From Microstegium vimineum (taxonomy: Eukaryota > Streptophyta > Magnoliopsida > Poales > Poaceae), in NCBI GenBank assembly GCA_022036555.1, contig CM039130.1, positions 24,698,519-24,762,518 of the forward strand: 64,000 bases of DNA, in the 5' to 3' direction. Every line of letters starts with the position of its first letter. The stretch's first letter is position 1. Under the pieces are notes generated by a model. It was not told where the DNA came from and ran no database searches. It saw only the letters and a program-made list of their open reading frames with translations. Below, in pieces: positions 37,147-48,973 of the stretch. The translations under genes and the position numbers were made by a program.

Positions 37147-37246
37147 NNNNNNNNNNNNNNNNNNNNNNNNNNNNNNNNNNNNNNNNNNNNNNNNNNNNNN
37201 NNNNNNNNNNNNNNNNNNNNNNNNNNNNNNNNNNNNNNNNNNNNNN
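37147..37246. other. Assembly gap, 100 N
   Basis: Exactly 100 Ns between a LINE ORF2 and the middle of a gypsy gag. The base after it (37247) pairs with about 12264 in the inverted noisy copy, so the two gap edges delimit a contig overlap. Confidence 0.99.
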
Positions 37247-39870
37247 TCGGCAGCTCCATTGGGTCTTCTCTCCTGTGGATCCGTCTCCGATGTGGCTACA
37301 CCGCCCAGATCAAGCCTGAAGCGTCTTCATGCTTAGTATTGATCCAGTAGTGAGTGGCGTCGGCAATGTCGGGACCTGAATACCCAGAATCATCCAACTC
37401 CGTCAATTGGTGGGGATATGGATTTATGGCCTCCAAATCTATCTGTTGGTCTATGTCTAGTCCAAGGAGATAATTCAGATGGAAGGGCTCCGTGGCATCG
37501 ACAATGCAATCACAGCCGATGATCCCTATGATGCATTATTCTACGTCTTCTCCAACTGTGCAAATGCCATCAGAAGATCTTCAGGTGGTGATTCCTAAGA
37601 TGCCTCAGATGCCACCATCGGCAAGTCCTCTGCCGATACAACAGGGCGCATCAACTATAAGTCAGCCTATGGTGGTGGCAAACCATCAAGCTGAAATACC
37701 GGCGCCTCAAGGTGTTCAAGTTGTTGATTGCTCCAGAATACAGGAGCAACACGCTCCAGTTAGCTATCAGCCATCGGTAAGTCACATGCCGATGATTTAC
37801 AATCCTGGATGGACCAATCAGCCGCCGGTTCAACAGCCTGGCAAGCTAATGTATCATTATGGAGGTCCAACAAACACTCAGAGTGGAGCATCGGTACAGC
37901 AACCGATGAGTATGATGCCACCGCATAATCCAGTGAGTGTGCAAAGTTATCCATTGATAAATCAGTCGATGCATAATGTCCAGATGACTGGTGCTGCGCC
38001 CATGCCAACTGCTCCAAATCATCTTCCACCAAGACCTGAAGGGGCGCATCAGCCGGCTCCACCAGTCAACAATCAGCCAATGAGTCAGCAAGAACAGGAT
38101 GCGTATTGGGCCGATAAGATCGCCGAAGTGATGAAAGAATAATTCGGCATTAAACCCAAGGTTAATACATATTCTTATCGGACGTCGTATCCTCCGGCGT
38201 ATGACTTAATTCCTCTCCCAAATCGGTACAAGGTGCCTGATTTCACAAAGTTTTCTGGCCAAGATGACACTTCAACGATGGAGCATATCAACCGCTTCAT
38301 CATCCAGTGCAGAGAGGCTGCCAGCAGAGATGAACTGAGGGTAAGATTGTTTTCATCATCATTGTCTGGATCGGCATTCATATGGTTTATTTCACTGCCT
38401 CCAAACTCTGTGATTACTTGGGCCGATCTAGAGAAGCAATTTCACAAATACTTCTTCACTGGCGTACATAAAAAGAAGCTTACCGATTTGGTTAAGTTGA
38501 GGCAGCGTAATGATGAATCGGTAGAAAGCTTTGTTCAGAGGCTGAGGGACGTGAAGAACAAGTGCTACAGCTTGGTGCTTGATGATCGAAAATTGGTAGA
38601 TTTAGCTTTCCAGGGAATTGCTGCCGCACGTCAAGGATAAGTACGCATCTCAAGAGTTCGAAAGTCTAAGCCATCTCGTGTAGAGAATTGCCGATTAGGA
38701 TGTTAAAGCTTTTGAACCTAGGAAGACTTGGAATAAAAAGGTGGCCTTCATTGGGCAAGGGGAGGATTCTGATTCAGATGAAGAGCTAAGCGTCGGCACT
38801 GCTGAATGGGTGAAAGACAAGAAATCGGTGTCCTGTCCATTTGGCTAGAAGGAAGCTAAAAGGTTCACCTTTGATATCACCAAGGCCGATAGGATGTTTG
38901 ACTTACTGCTTCAAGAAGGGGGATCAAGTTAGCACCTAATCAAGTAATTCCATCGGCTGAAGAGCTTAGGAGGATCAGGTATTGCAAGTGGCACAATGCG
39001 ACTTCGCATAATACCAATGATTGCAAAGTCTTTAGGCAGCAGTTGCAGTCAGAAATTGAATCTGGGCGAATTAAGTTTGAAAGTTCCAAGGCCCAGAAGC
39101 CGATGAAAATTGACTAGCACCCATTTCTAGTTAACATGGTGGAAACCAGTGGAAAAACTAAAGTGCTGACATCGGAAGCTGCCAAGAAAAGCGCATTGGT
39201 GGATCCTGAACATCAAATAGCTGCGCATGAGGTAAAGGAAAGAGGATCTACCAATGACATAAAGGGCAAGAGAGTTACCGATGAGAGCAACAATAACAAG
39301 AGAGCTCCTGGTGTTATAATCACGCATAGGCGACCAAGGCAAGAGTATCGACAGTCACGAGAGGAACAATATCGGCAGCAAGAAGAAGAAAGGCGCCAAG
39401 AGTGGTATCGACACAAAGATCATTGGAGGTGCCCTTTCTTCGTTCATTGCTGGGAAGAAGGCATCAAGCTACCCACTGTCGATAATTGCCCTGAGTGCAA
39501 TGGGTACTACCCTGCCGATCGTATAGAAAAGAAGTCTCGGTTTGATCGGGCATCTAGCTATGACAGGCCGATCAGAGAAAAGGGATCAGTGCATGATCGG
39601 CTGGGGGGCAAACTCAGTGCACATGATAGGCTTGGCAAGCGTGTTTGCCAAGAAGACATTGAAGAGATGGCTGATGCAAGAGTGCCCGATAAAGAGATAT
39701 TCTCCAGAGATCCAAACATAAGAGGTAGTGCAAATACAAGCAATGAGAAGCAGTACCAGCTTGTTTGGAAAACCAAGCTTCCTCAGTGGTGCCCCAAAGG
39801 TCTGACGAAGTCCCAGAAATGAAGGATCCAGCGTGAACGCCAAAGTGAGCTGTATCACGATGAAAATTCT
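37247..39870 (+). pseudogene. Gypsy element A gag
   Basis: Long gag of a Ty3-gypsy element. It has a Pro/Gln/Met-rich N-terminal half (37492-38142) and then the capsid-type region (PDFTKFSGQDDTSTMEHINRF, about 38230-38640, with the usual VESFVQRLRD signature). The C-terminal half is charged, with a Cys/His cluster (CPFFVHCWEEG, then CPECNGYY, about 39430-39510) in place of a classical zinc knuckle. Stops interrupt it at about 38140, 38640-38700, 38850 and 39117, several of them TAG or TAA where element B or the context suggests CAG or CAA. The 5' end is lost in the gap and survives only in noisy form at 12264-12654. Confidence 0.85.
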
Positions 39871-42800
39871 GCAAGAGAGAGGTCCCTAGTTAGGCACTGG
39901 AGGCTGAAGCGCAAGGATAGAGATCCATCGGCAGATGTCAATATGGTTGTGATATTGCCGATGGAGTTCATGGCACCCGTTGATGAAGAGGAAGAAACTG
40001 CTGAGATGGCGCAGTTGGTGCTGGACCCGATGACAGCTATCTTTGAGAAGCCTGCTGATGATGAAAGGCAGCACTTAAGAGCCTTGTTTGTCAAAGGCAA
40101 AGTAGATGGGCAACCTGTGTCAAAGATGCTGGTAGATGGTGGGGCATCAATCAATATAATGCCATATGTCATATTCAGAAAGCTTGGGAAAGGTGACCAA
40201 GACTAGGTGAAAACGGACATGAAGCTCAAAGACTTTGAAGGCAATGTGTCAACAGCTATGGGAGCCGTATGTGTTGAGTTAACCATCGGTAGTAAAACTT
40301 TGCCGACAACATTTTTTGTAATCAGTGGCAAAGGTACCTACAACTTGCTCCTAGGAAGGGATTGGATCCATGCTAATTGCTGGATCCCTTCCACGATGCA
40401 CCAAAGCCTTGTGCAATGGGTCGGAGACAAGATTGAAGTCGTCCGGAGTGAAACCCCCTCAATTGTTGCATCGCCAGAATCAGAGACCTATGAGCAAACC
40501 AGGTGTATATCAGGAGAAGCCTGGGATACAGAGTTTCTCAAGGTTGCAGATTACAGAATTACACCGATCTAAGCAGTCGGTCCCGAAGAAGAGTGTTAAT
40601 GGATCGATTCGCCGATGATGGAAAACTGGGGCAGGGGTTCACATCCGCCGATGATTTGTTAGAAGTAGACATCGGCGATGGTAGTAGGCCTGGGCTAACT
40701 TTTATTAGTGCTAAGTTAGATTCCCAATGTAAACAACAGTTGACTGAATTGTTAAAGAAACATAAAGATTGTTTTGCTTGGGATTATACAGAGATGCCTG
40801 GTCTAGACCGATCAATAGTTGAACATCGGTTACCTATTAAGTCTGGTTTCACACCTCATCAACAGCAAGCTCGCCGATGCAATCCTAATGTGTTACCTGA
40901 CATTAAAGCTGAGATTACAAAATTGATTGAGGCTGGATTTATTCGGCAATGTCGATATGCCGATTTGATTTCTAATGTGGTTCCTGTGTACAAGAAAAAT
41001 GGAAAACTTCGTGTTTGTATTGATTTCAGGAATCTCAACAAGGCTACGCCGATGGACGGTTATCCTATGCCTGTTGCTGATCTGCTAGTTGATGCCGCTG
41101 CTGGACACCAAATCATTAGTTTCATGGATGGTAATGCTGGATATAATCAAATATTTGTGGCTGAAGAAGATATATCCAAGACTGCTTTCAGATGTCCAGG
41201 TCATGTCAGTTTATTTGAGTGGGTCGTAATGACTTTTGGCTTGAAGAATGCCGGTGCTACTTATTAGAGAGCAATGAATTTCATCTTTCATAAGTACATC
41301 GACACAATAGTTGAAATCTATATCGACGATGTGGTGGTTAAGTCCGGGAATTTTGAGAAGCATCTTTCCGATTTACGGAGAATTCTAGAATGCACAAGGA
41401 CACATGGGTTAAAGATGAATCCTAACAAGTGTGCATTTGGAGTATCGTCGGGTCAATTTCTTGGTTTCATGGTGCATCAGAGGGGTATAGAGATCGGCAG
41501 AAAATCTATTGATGCAATTAACAAGGTAGTTGCTCCCACGAACAAGACCAAGTTGCAGTCATTGATCGGCAAGATTAATTTTATTAGGAGATTTATATCT
41601 AACTTGTCTGGGAAGATTAAGTCTTTTAGTCCGTTGCTGAAGTTGAAGGCCGGTCAAGAGTTTGTGTGGAAAGAAGAACAACAGTTAGCCTTAGAAGAAA
41701 TTAAAAAATATTTAGTAAATCCTCCAGTCTTGGTTCCACCTCAACACGGGAAGTCTTTCAGATTGTATTTGTCTGCCGATGACAGTGTTATCGGATCAGC
41801 CTTAATCCAAGAATTTGAAGGGAAGGAACGTGTAATTTATTATTTGAGTAGAAGATTGGTGGATTCCGAAACCAGGTACTTGGCCGTTGAAAAGTTATGT
41901 CTATGCCTGTACTTCTCTTGCACTAAGTTGAGGCATTATTTATTATCGGCCGAGTACACAGTTATATGCAAAGATGACATGGTTAAATACATGCTGTCAA
42001 TGCCGATATTAAGTGAAAGAATTGGCAAGTGGATTTTGGCGCTGTCAGAGTTCGAATTGAGGTATGAATCGGCTAAGGCAGTTAAAGGACAGGTGATGGC
42101 CGATTTCGTTACTCAGCATTGCGGTACTGTAAGTTCTGTGGAAATTGCTCCGTGGACCTTGTTCTTTGATGGATCTATATGCAAGGAAGGAGCGGGTATC
42201 GGTATTATCTTAATTTCACCCCGAGGATGAAAGTATGAAATCTCGTTGCCGATTGTTGCTACTTCAACGAACAATCAGGATGAGTACCAAGCGCTACTAA
42301 AAGGGTTGGAGTTGCTTAGGGAAGTACATGCCGTTGTTGTTGAAGTCTTTGGCGATTCTATGTTAGTTATCAATCCATTGATGGGAACGTATGAATGCCG
42401 AAGTAAAGTTTTAATTGCACACCATGAGAAGTGTTTGCAATTATTAAGAGAATTTAAAGAGTACCGCCTTGAGCATATTCCCAAGATGCATAATGAAGAA
42501 GCTAATCGGTTGGCACAACATGCTTCAGGGTATCAGCTGATTCAAGAAGCCATGACATTGGTAACGGTTGTCGATGACTGGAGGAAAGAGATTGCGGATT
42601 ACTTGAGAGATCCATCTAGGAAGGTTGAAAGACGTCTAAGGTTTTAGGCTACCAAGTATGTACTCCTTGACAATGAATTATATTATCGGACAATTGATGG
42701 AGTTTTGCTCAGATGTCTTGGTAAAGAAGAATCGAAAGAGTTGATGGGTGAAGTCCATGAAGGAGTATGTGGGGCACATCAATCGGCGTATAAGATGAAA

Positions 42801-43834
42801 TGGATGATCAGACGGAATGGATATTATTGGCCGACAATTCTTGGGGATTGCTTCAATTACTTTAAGGGATGCCAAGATTGTTAGAAGTTTGGTAATGTCC
42901 AGAAGGCACCTGCATTGATAATGAATCCTATAATCAAGCCTTGGCCGTTTAGAGGATGGGCTATTGATCTTATCGGCCAGATTTATCCGCCATCGAGTAA
43001 AGGGCATAAGTTTATACTTGTTGCCACCGACTACTTCATGAAGTTGGTTGAGGCGATTCATTTGAAGAAGGTAACATCGGCAAACATGATAGATTTTGTA
43101 AATGAGCATATTGTTTACCGGTTCGGTATTCCTCAAACTATTACTACCAATCAAGGGACTATGTTCACGTCGGGAGAGTTTGATGAGTTTGCTGCTGGTA
43201 TGGGGTTTAAGGTATTGAATTCTTATCCTTATTATGCCCAAGCTAACGGTCAGGCTGAAGCAACTAATAAATGAGTTATTAAGCTTATCAAACGCAAGAT
43301 TGAGGAAAACCCTAGAAGGTGGCATATAGTGTTGAATGAAGCTATGTGGTCATATCAGATGGCATGTCATGGTGCAACTAAAGTCTCGCTGTATCAGTTG
43401 GTCTATGGGCATAATGCTGTCTTGCCTTGGGAAATTAAAGCTGGTTCTAGGCGATTGTCTTATCAAAACCAGTTAACAACCGATGACTATGGTACTCTTA
43501 TGAAAGATGAGTTGGAAGACTTAGCAAGTCATCAGTTGAGGTCTTTGATCAGCATTGAAGAAAACAAGAAGAGAGTTGCCAGATGGTATGACAAGAAAGT
43601 AAAGGTAAAGGAATTTGCCAATGGTGATCTGGTGTGGAAGCTGATTTTACCAATTGGGACTAAGAGTTCGAAGTTTGGAAAATGGTCTCCTAATTGGGAA
43701 GGCCTGTTTCAGATAAATTAGTTTGTTCCTGGTAATGCTTATATTTTAGAGACCCTCGAAGGGGTTGCGTTTCCTAGAGCAATCAACGGTAAATACTTGA
43801 AGAAATATTACCCTAGTATTTGGGTAGATGCGTA
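39871..43834 (+). pseudogene. Gypsy element A pol (Tat type)
   Basis: Domains in gypsy order. The protease has MLVDGGASINIMP (40127-40165). The reverse transcriptase has VPVYKKNGKLRVCIDFRNL, the palm Asp in FMDGNAG and the catalytic YIDD (about 41322). The first RNase H starts near 41750 (FRLYLSADD) and a second RNase H near 42150 (WTLFFDGS). The integrase zinc region is at about 42745-42885, and its core starts with WAIDLIG (about 42958) and ends with the catalytic Glu in QAEATNK. Two RNase H domains in a row mark the Tat lineage. The second integrase Asp appears as Asn (TTNQGT, about 43146). Stops at 40204-40206, 41265, 42228-42230, 42645, 42882, 43272 and 43719 break the frame. Pol ends at TAA 43832-43834. 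Confidence 0.9.
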
Positions 43835-43849
43835 AGATACCCGTCTGTT

Positions 43850-45631
43850 TCGAAAATCCCTTTGTCATGTCTACTTCTTACCTCTGTTTTGTACTGCTTT
43901 TATGTGTATGAACATGTGGATATTTATGCACGAGCTGTCTGAATCATGACTTCTGTAAAAATGAGAGTTGTTTAACTTAATCTTATAAATTTGGCAAATT
44001 GGTAATGCCTGGTGTCTCAGTTTCAGTACATCATTTTCTCCAAGTGAAATATAAAGAGTTAGCACCAACTTGATCCTTTAAACTAAGAGATCAGTCATTC
44101 ATGAATTCTCGTAATAGAAAATAAAGGTAGAGAAGGTGCCACTATATATTGGATATTGGCTGGTGACTCAGAGTCTCAGATGCCTCTCTTTATGTTTCCA
44201 TCTTATGAGCTCCTCTTTGACATTCCATTTCCACTTTATGCTTTTAAGGTGATTTGGAGCATACACATCTGGTCAAGGGCTTGGACTATGCTCTACTTCA
44301 CAAAGTACGGAGTGAAATTGACAAGAAACCTGACGCAGAGGATGGGAAGGATGCAAAGTCAAGGTAATTGCCAGCCTTATGTCATGTTATCACAGTTTTC
44401 CCCTTATATGATCGTAACATCGTTTGGGGATGAAAAAGTCATGTATGCGGTTTGTATTTTGAATGTTGTAGAAAGCAAGCCGGTACAGATTTTTTTTTAC
44501 ATGATGACTATATTATATGGACCGAACATTTTTCAGCTAACTCCAAGTTTTGGAGTTTGAGTTGTTTTAATTGATCAATTTTTTTTCTTCTTGAATTTTA
44601 GAAGAGTCTTATTTCCAAATAAATTTCTTGTTCATGTAAATTGCTAATGTAAATTAAGAAAGGGGTTGTGCCTCTAGTAATATTTTGCATTTGGATCACT
44701 TGTAGGACTACATAGCTTTGCCAGCATTCCTGAAGCCATTGTGCACAACTGATTTGTAGGCATGCTAACTCAGATCCGTGTAAGGTCCTTTTTCTTTGTA
44801 CAACCAATAATGTTTTGTTGCATTTGGAATGTATGTAAACAACTAAGCATTTTCTAAGCCAAATATCATTTCCTGCCATCATTAGCACCACCATGTGCTA
44901 CAATGTAAAATATAATATCCATCCATCTCCCAATTGGAGCGATACTTGTTAATAACCTCATCTTTTTACTCCGGCTGCACCTAGTGCTTTGGGAGCATAA
45001 CACTTATCTTTGACTTTTGTTGTTCAGAGCAACAAAAGAAGATCAGGTGGTCTCCTTTCGCACTGCAACTGCAAAGGTATGTTTCTTTTTAAGAGCTATC
45101 ACTTATCAGTGAGTTTTTTTCCCTTAATACGGTAATGGTTAATACAATATGGCTATTGATTTTCGTTCTTTGTTGGTTGCAGTCTGTCTACCAATGGATC
45201 ATAAAGCCTCAAAGCATAATTAAAGAGAATGAATTGTTTCTTCCTGGTCGGATGTCATTTATTTACAATATGGTAATGCCCTTAAAGTATTCCTATGGTA
45301 ATTATATTTGTTTCATTAAATAATGAAGTTCGTTATAATACATTTCACAATAATCATGCATGGTAAATCACAAGCTATAGGCATTAAATTTCTCTATTTT
45401 TCTGCACTGAAATGGCCAGATGCATGCATTATTTTATTTTCATCACCCACCAGTGTTTTTTATACTTGTGGATATGGCATTATGTTGATGTATCTTTTTT
45501 TACTAGATACTCGTATCTTAACCTTCTCATATTCTGAGATTTAACACGCTGACACGCGTATCGTTTGATTATTTGTTTCCTTTTGCAGTATACGAAATGA
45601 ATGGTTATGTTTCATTCTATGATAAGAAATT
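43850..45631 (+). pseudogene. SMU2: RED/SMU2 splicing-factor gene fragment with introns
   Basis: RED (IK; SMU2 in plants) is a spliceosome-associated nuclear protein. Three exons of its conserved N-terminal half are visible with GT-AG borders. 44249-44363 encodes GDLEHTHLVKGLDYALLHKV and onwards. 45028-45076 encodes ATKEDQVVSFRTATAK. 45183-45272 encodes SVYQWIIKPQSIIKENELF and on to FIYNM. Phases match across the first two introns. The rest is intron-like sequence, and the piece is cut at 45631, where a retrotransposon LTR begins in mid-sequence. Introns are kept, so the copy came from genomic DNA or unspliced RNA. It takes the place of the 3' non-coding region of element A and of the upstream part of the LTR. 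No in-frame stop is seen in the exons, but the gene lacks both ends. Confidence 0.88.
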
Positions 45632-46085
45632 GTCGTGTCTATTTACAACTCCCATTACCGGAGTATAAATATGTACCTAGGGGTCGTGAAAAAAATCAAT
45701 CATCTATTAAACAAATCAATTACTCTTATTTACTTTCACTGCAATTTACCCTTTTATTGCATTAGTCTTAGTTATATCTACGAGTTCTTCAAGCTTCGAC
45801 GGGCTGCATCACCTTGATCTCCGTCAAACCCTTGCAAGTTCCGCGTGGGAGTAATCTGAGCCTTGACATCCGGGCGCATCGATGTTGTCTCGTTCAGCTC
45901 TGCTCTAGTTATCCTGATCAAGTCTGAGTCTTGACATCTGGGCGTATCGCCGTTGTCTTGTTTGGATCTTATTCTAGTTATCGTCCTTGTCGATGAACTG
46001 GTCAAATCGACTGGCACACCTTTGGATATCGAATTCGGGTAATAGCCCGAGGTGTTCGCAGATCCTGACGCTTTTTGTGTCAACA
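45632..46085 (+). repeat. 5'-truncated LTR shared by elements A and B
   Basis: Matches the last 453 bases (61191-61643) of the element B 3' LTR and ends in the same GTCAACA. The upstream 547 bases of the LTR are absent, replaced by the RED/SMU2 fragment. It still contains the TATA box (TATAAATA, 45664-45671) and everything downstream. It acts as the 3' LTR of A and the 5' LTR of B in the present layout. Confidence 0.88.
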
Positions 46086-46128
46086 CCTCTTTTGTCACAC
46101 CCGGTGGGACAAATTATACATCTATTAT

Positions 46129-48968
46129 GGGTAATAACTCCGACGTTAACCAGAGGAACGTCATTGAAGTCTTCGAGGCCGATCTAAAAGATGATCAAAG
46201 GCTGGCTATGGAGCGGGCTATGGAGGAATACAAGCAATTGTATCTGAAGTCCTTCAGCCTAAGCAGGAGCGGCGAAGCCATCCAGAAGCAAGATCCGCCG
46301 TTGCCGCGGCAGGTCACGTATGATGTCAATCCTGGTAAGTTGCAAGAGATGGTTAATTCTGCCTTAAATCAAGCATTAATTAGCCACTCCAATGTGCTGT
46401 CCAATACTGTGTACAATGCTGTTATGCAATCTTTCAAAGAAGGACATGCACCTCAATATGTTGGTCCAGCGTATCACCAACCTAGATCGGCATCTATAAA
46501 CCCATCGACAGCCCCAATGGCGTCGTCCACTCCCGTGGATCCGTCTGCCGATGCGGCTACACCACCAAGGCCAAGTCCTGAAAGCGTCACCAAGCTTAGT
46601 GCAGATCCAGCGGTGTCGGTAATGTCGGGACCTGCTATCCAGAATCATCCAGCTCCTGCCAACTGGTGGGGTTATGGTATGCCTTCAAATCCATCCGCTG
46701 GTTCCAATCTGGTGCAGGGAGACAGCTCAGCTTGGAAAAGCTCTATGGCATCGGCAATGCAATCACAGCCGATAATACCTATGATGCATGGCTCTACGTC
46801 TTCTCCAACTGTACAAGTGCCATCAGAAGATTTCCAGGTGGTGATTCCTAAAGTACCTCTGATGCCACCATCGGCAAATTCTGTGCCGATGCAACACAGT
46901 ATAGCAACTGGAAGTCAACCTATGGTTGTAAATCCTCAAGCCGGAGTACTGGCACATCAAGGTAACCAATTTGTTGACTACTCTAAGGTGTAGGAGCAGC
47001 AGGTGCCAGTTCGCTATCAGCCATCGGTAAGTCACATGCGGATGATTTATAATCCTGGATGGACCAATCAGTCGCTAGCTCAACAGCCTGGCATACTAAT
47101 GTATCATTATGGAAGTCCAGTAAACACTCAGAATGGGGCATCGGTATAGCAACCGATGAATATGACGACACAACATAACCCAGTAAGTGTGCAAAATTAT
47201 CCATCGGTAAGTCAGTCGATGCATAACGTCCAGATGACTGGTGTTGCGCCCGTGACAACTACTCCGCATCCTCTTCTACCAAGACTTGAAGGGGCGCATC
47301 AGCCGGCTCCACCAGTCAACAATCAGCCAATGAGTCGGCAAGAGCAGGATGCGTATTGGACCGATAAGATTGCCGAAGTAATGAAAAAACAATTCGGCAT
47401 TAAACCCAAGGTTAATACATATTCTTATCGGACACCGTATCCTCCAGCATATGATTTAATTCCTCTCCCAAATCGGTACAAGGTGCCTGATTTTACCAAA
47501 TTCTTCGGCCAAGATGACACATCAACGATGGAGCACATTAACCGCTTCATTATCAAGTGTGGAGAAGCTGTCAGCAGAGAGGAACTGAGGGTGAGATTGT
47601 TCTCATCATCATTGTCTGGATCGGCATTCACATGATTTATATCATTGCCTCCAAACTCTGTAATTACATGGGCAGATCTAGAGAGGCAGTTTCATAAATA
47701 CTTCTTCGCTGGCATACATGAGAAGAAGATTACCGATTTGGTTAAGCTGAGGCAACGCAATGACGAATCGGTGGAAAACTTTGTTCAGAGGCTGTGAGAC
47801 GTAAAGAACAAATGCTATAGTCTGATACTTGATGATCGGCAACTGGCAGATTTGGCTTTCCAAGGACTGCTGCCGCATATCAAAGATAAGTATGCGTCTC
47901 AAGAATTTGAAAGCCTAAGTCATCTGGTGCAAAGGATTGCTGATCAAGATGTCAAAACTTTTGAACCCAGGAAGACTTGGAATAAGAAGGTGATCTTCAT
48001 TGGGCCAGAAGAAGATTCTGGGTTAGACGAAGAGCTAAGCATCAGTGCGGCCGAATGGGTGAAGGATAAGAAATCTGTGTCTTGTCCGTTTGGCCAGAAG
48101 GAAGCTGAAAGATTCACCTTTGATATCACCAAGGCCGATAGGATGTTTGATTTATTACTTCAAGAAGGGCGGATGAAGTTGGCGCCTAATCAAGTAATTC
48201 CATCGGCCGAGGAGCTCAGAAAGATCAGGTATTGCAAGTGGCACAATGCGACTTCGCACAGTACCAATGACTACATAGTATTTAGGCAGCAGTTGCAGTC
48301 AGAAATTGAATCTGGAAGAATTAATTTTGAGAATTTTAGACCTCAGAAAGCGATGAAGATTGATCAGCACCCGTTTCCAAATAATATGGTGGAAACTAGT
48401 GGGAAAACTAAAGTGCTGACATCGGAAGCTGCCAGGAAAAATGCATCGGTAGATCCTAACCATCAAGTAGCTGAGCGCGACGAGAGGAGGTTTGCCGATG
48501 ACAGAAAGGGCAAGAAAGTTGCCGATGAAAATAGCAGTGCCAAGAGGGCTCCTGGTGTTGTAATCACGCATAGACGGCCAAAACAAGATTATCGGCAATC
48601 GCAAGAGGAACGGCGTCGGCAGGAAGAAGAAGAGCACCATGAATGGCTTCGGCATAAGGACCATTGGAAGTGTCCCTTCTTTGTTCACTGTTGGGAGGAA
48701 GGCATCAAATTACCTATTGCCGATAATTGTCCTGAATGCAATGGGTACTACCCTACCGGTCGGTCAGAAAAGAAGCCTTGCTTTGACGATCGAACATCCA
48801 GGTATGCTACGCTGCTCAGAGAGAAGAAATCGACACATGATAGACTGGGGGGCAAGCTCAGCGCGCATAACAGGCTTGGCAGGCGTGTTGGTCAAGAGGA
48901 ACTTGAGGAGATGGCCAATGCAAGAGTGCCTGATGAAGAAATATTCTCCAGAGATCCGAACGTTAGGA
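46129..48968 (+). pseudogene. Gypsy element B gag, interrupted
   Basis: The start is the ATG at 46129 (MGNNSDVNQRNVIEVFEADL), 44 bases after the LTR end. It has a Pro/Met/Gln-rich half, then the capsid-type region (PDFTKFFGQDD, about 47488), then the Cys/His cluster (CPFFVHCWEEG, CPECNGYY, about 48670-48750). Stops at 46991-46993, 47146-47148, 47633-47635 and 47797 divide it into three frames. The gene is then interrupted at 48968/48973 by a solo LTR and resumes at 53083. The frame at 47852-49018 is the best-preserved part. Closely similar to element A gag. Confidence 0.88.
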
Positions 48969-48973
48969 GTGGT

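Noticed and set aside
45541..45631. A fourth RED/SMU2 exon after TTTTGCAG at about 45588
   Set aside because: The acceptor looks good, but the following bases do not encode recognisable RED sequence before the LTR junction.
46086..46128. A classical primer binding site after the element B 5' LTR
   Set aside because: No TGG start complementary to a common tRNA follows the LTR end, so I do not call one.
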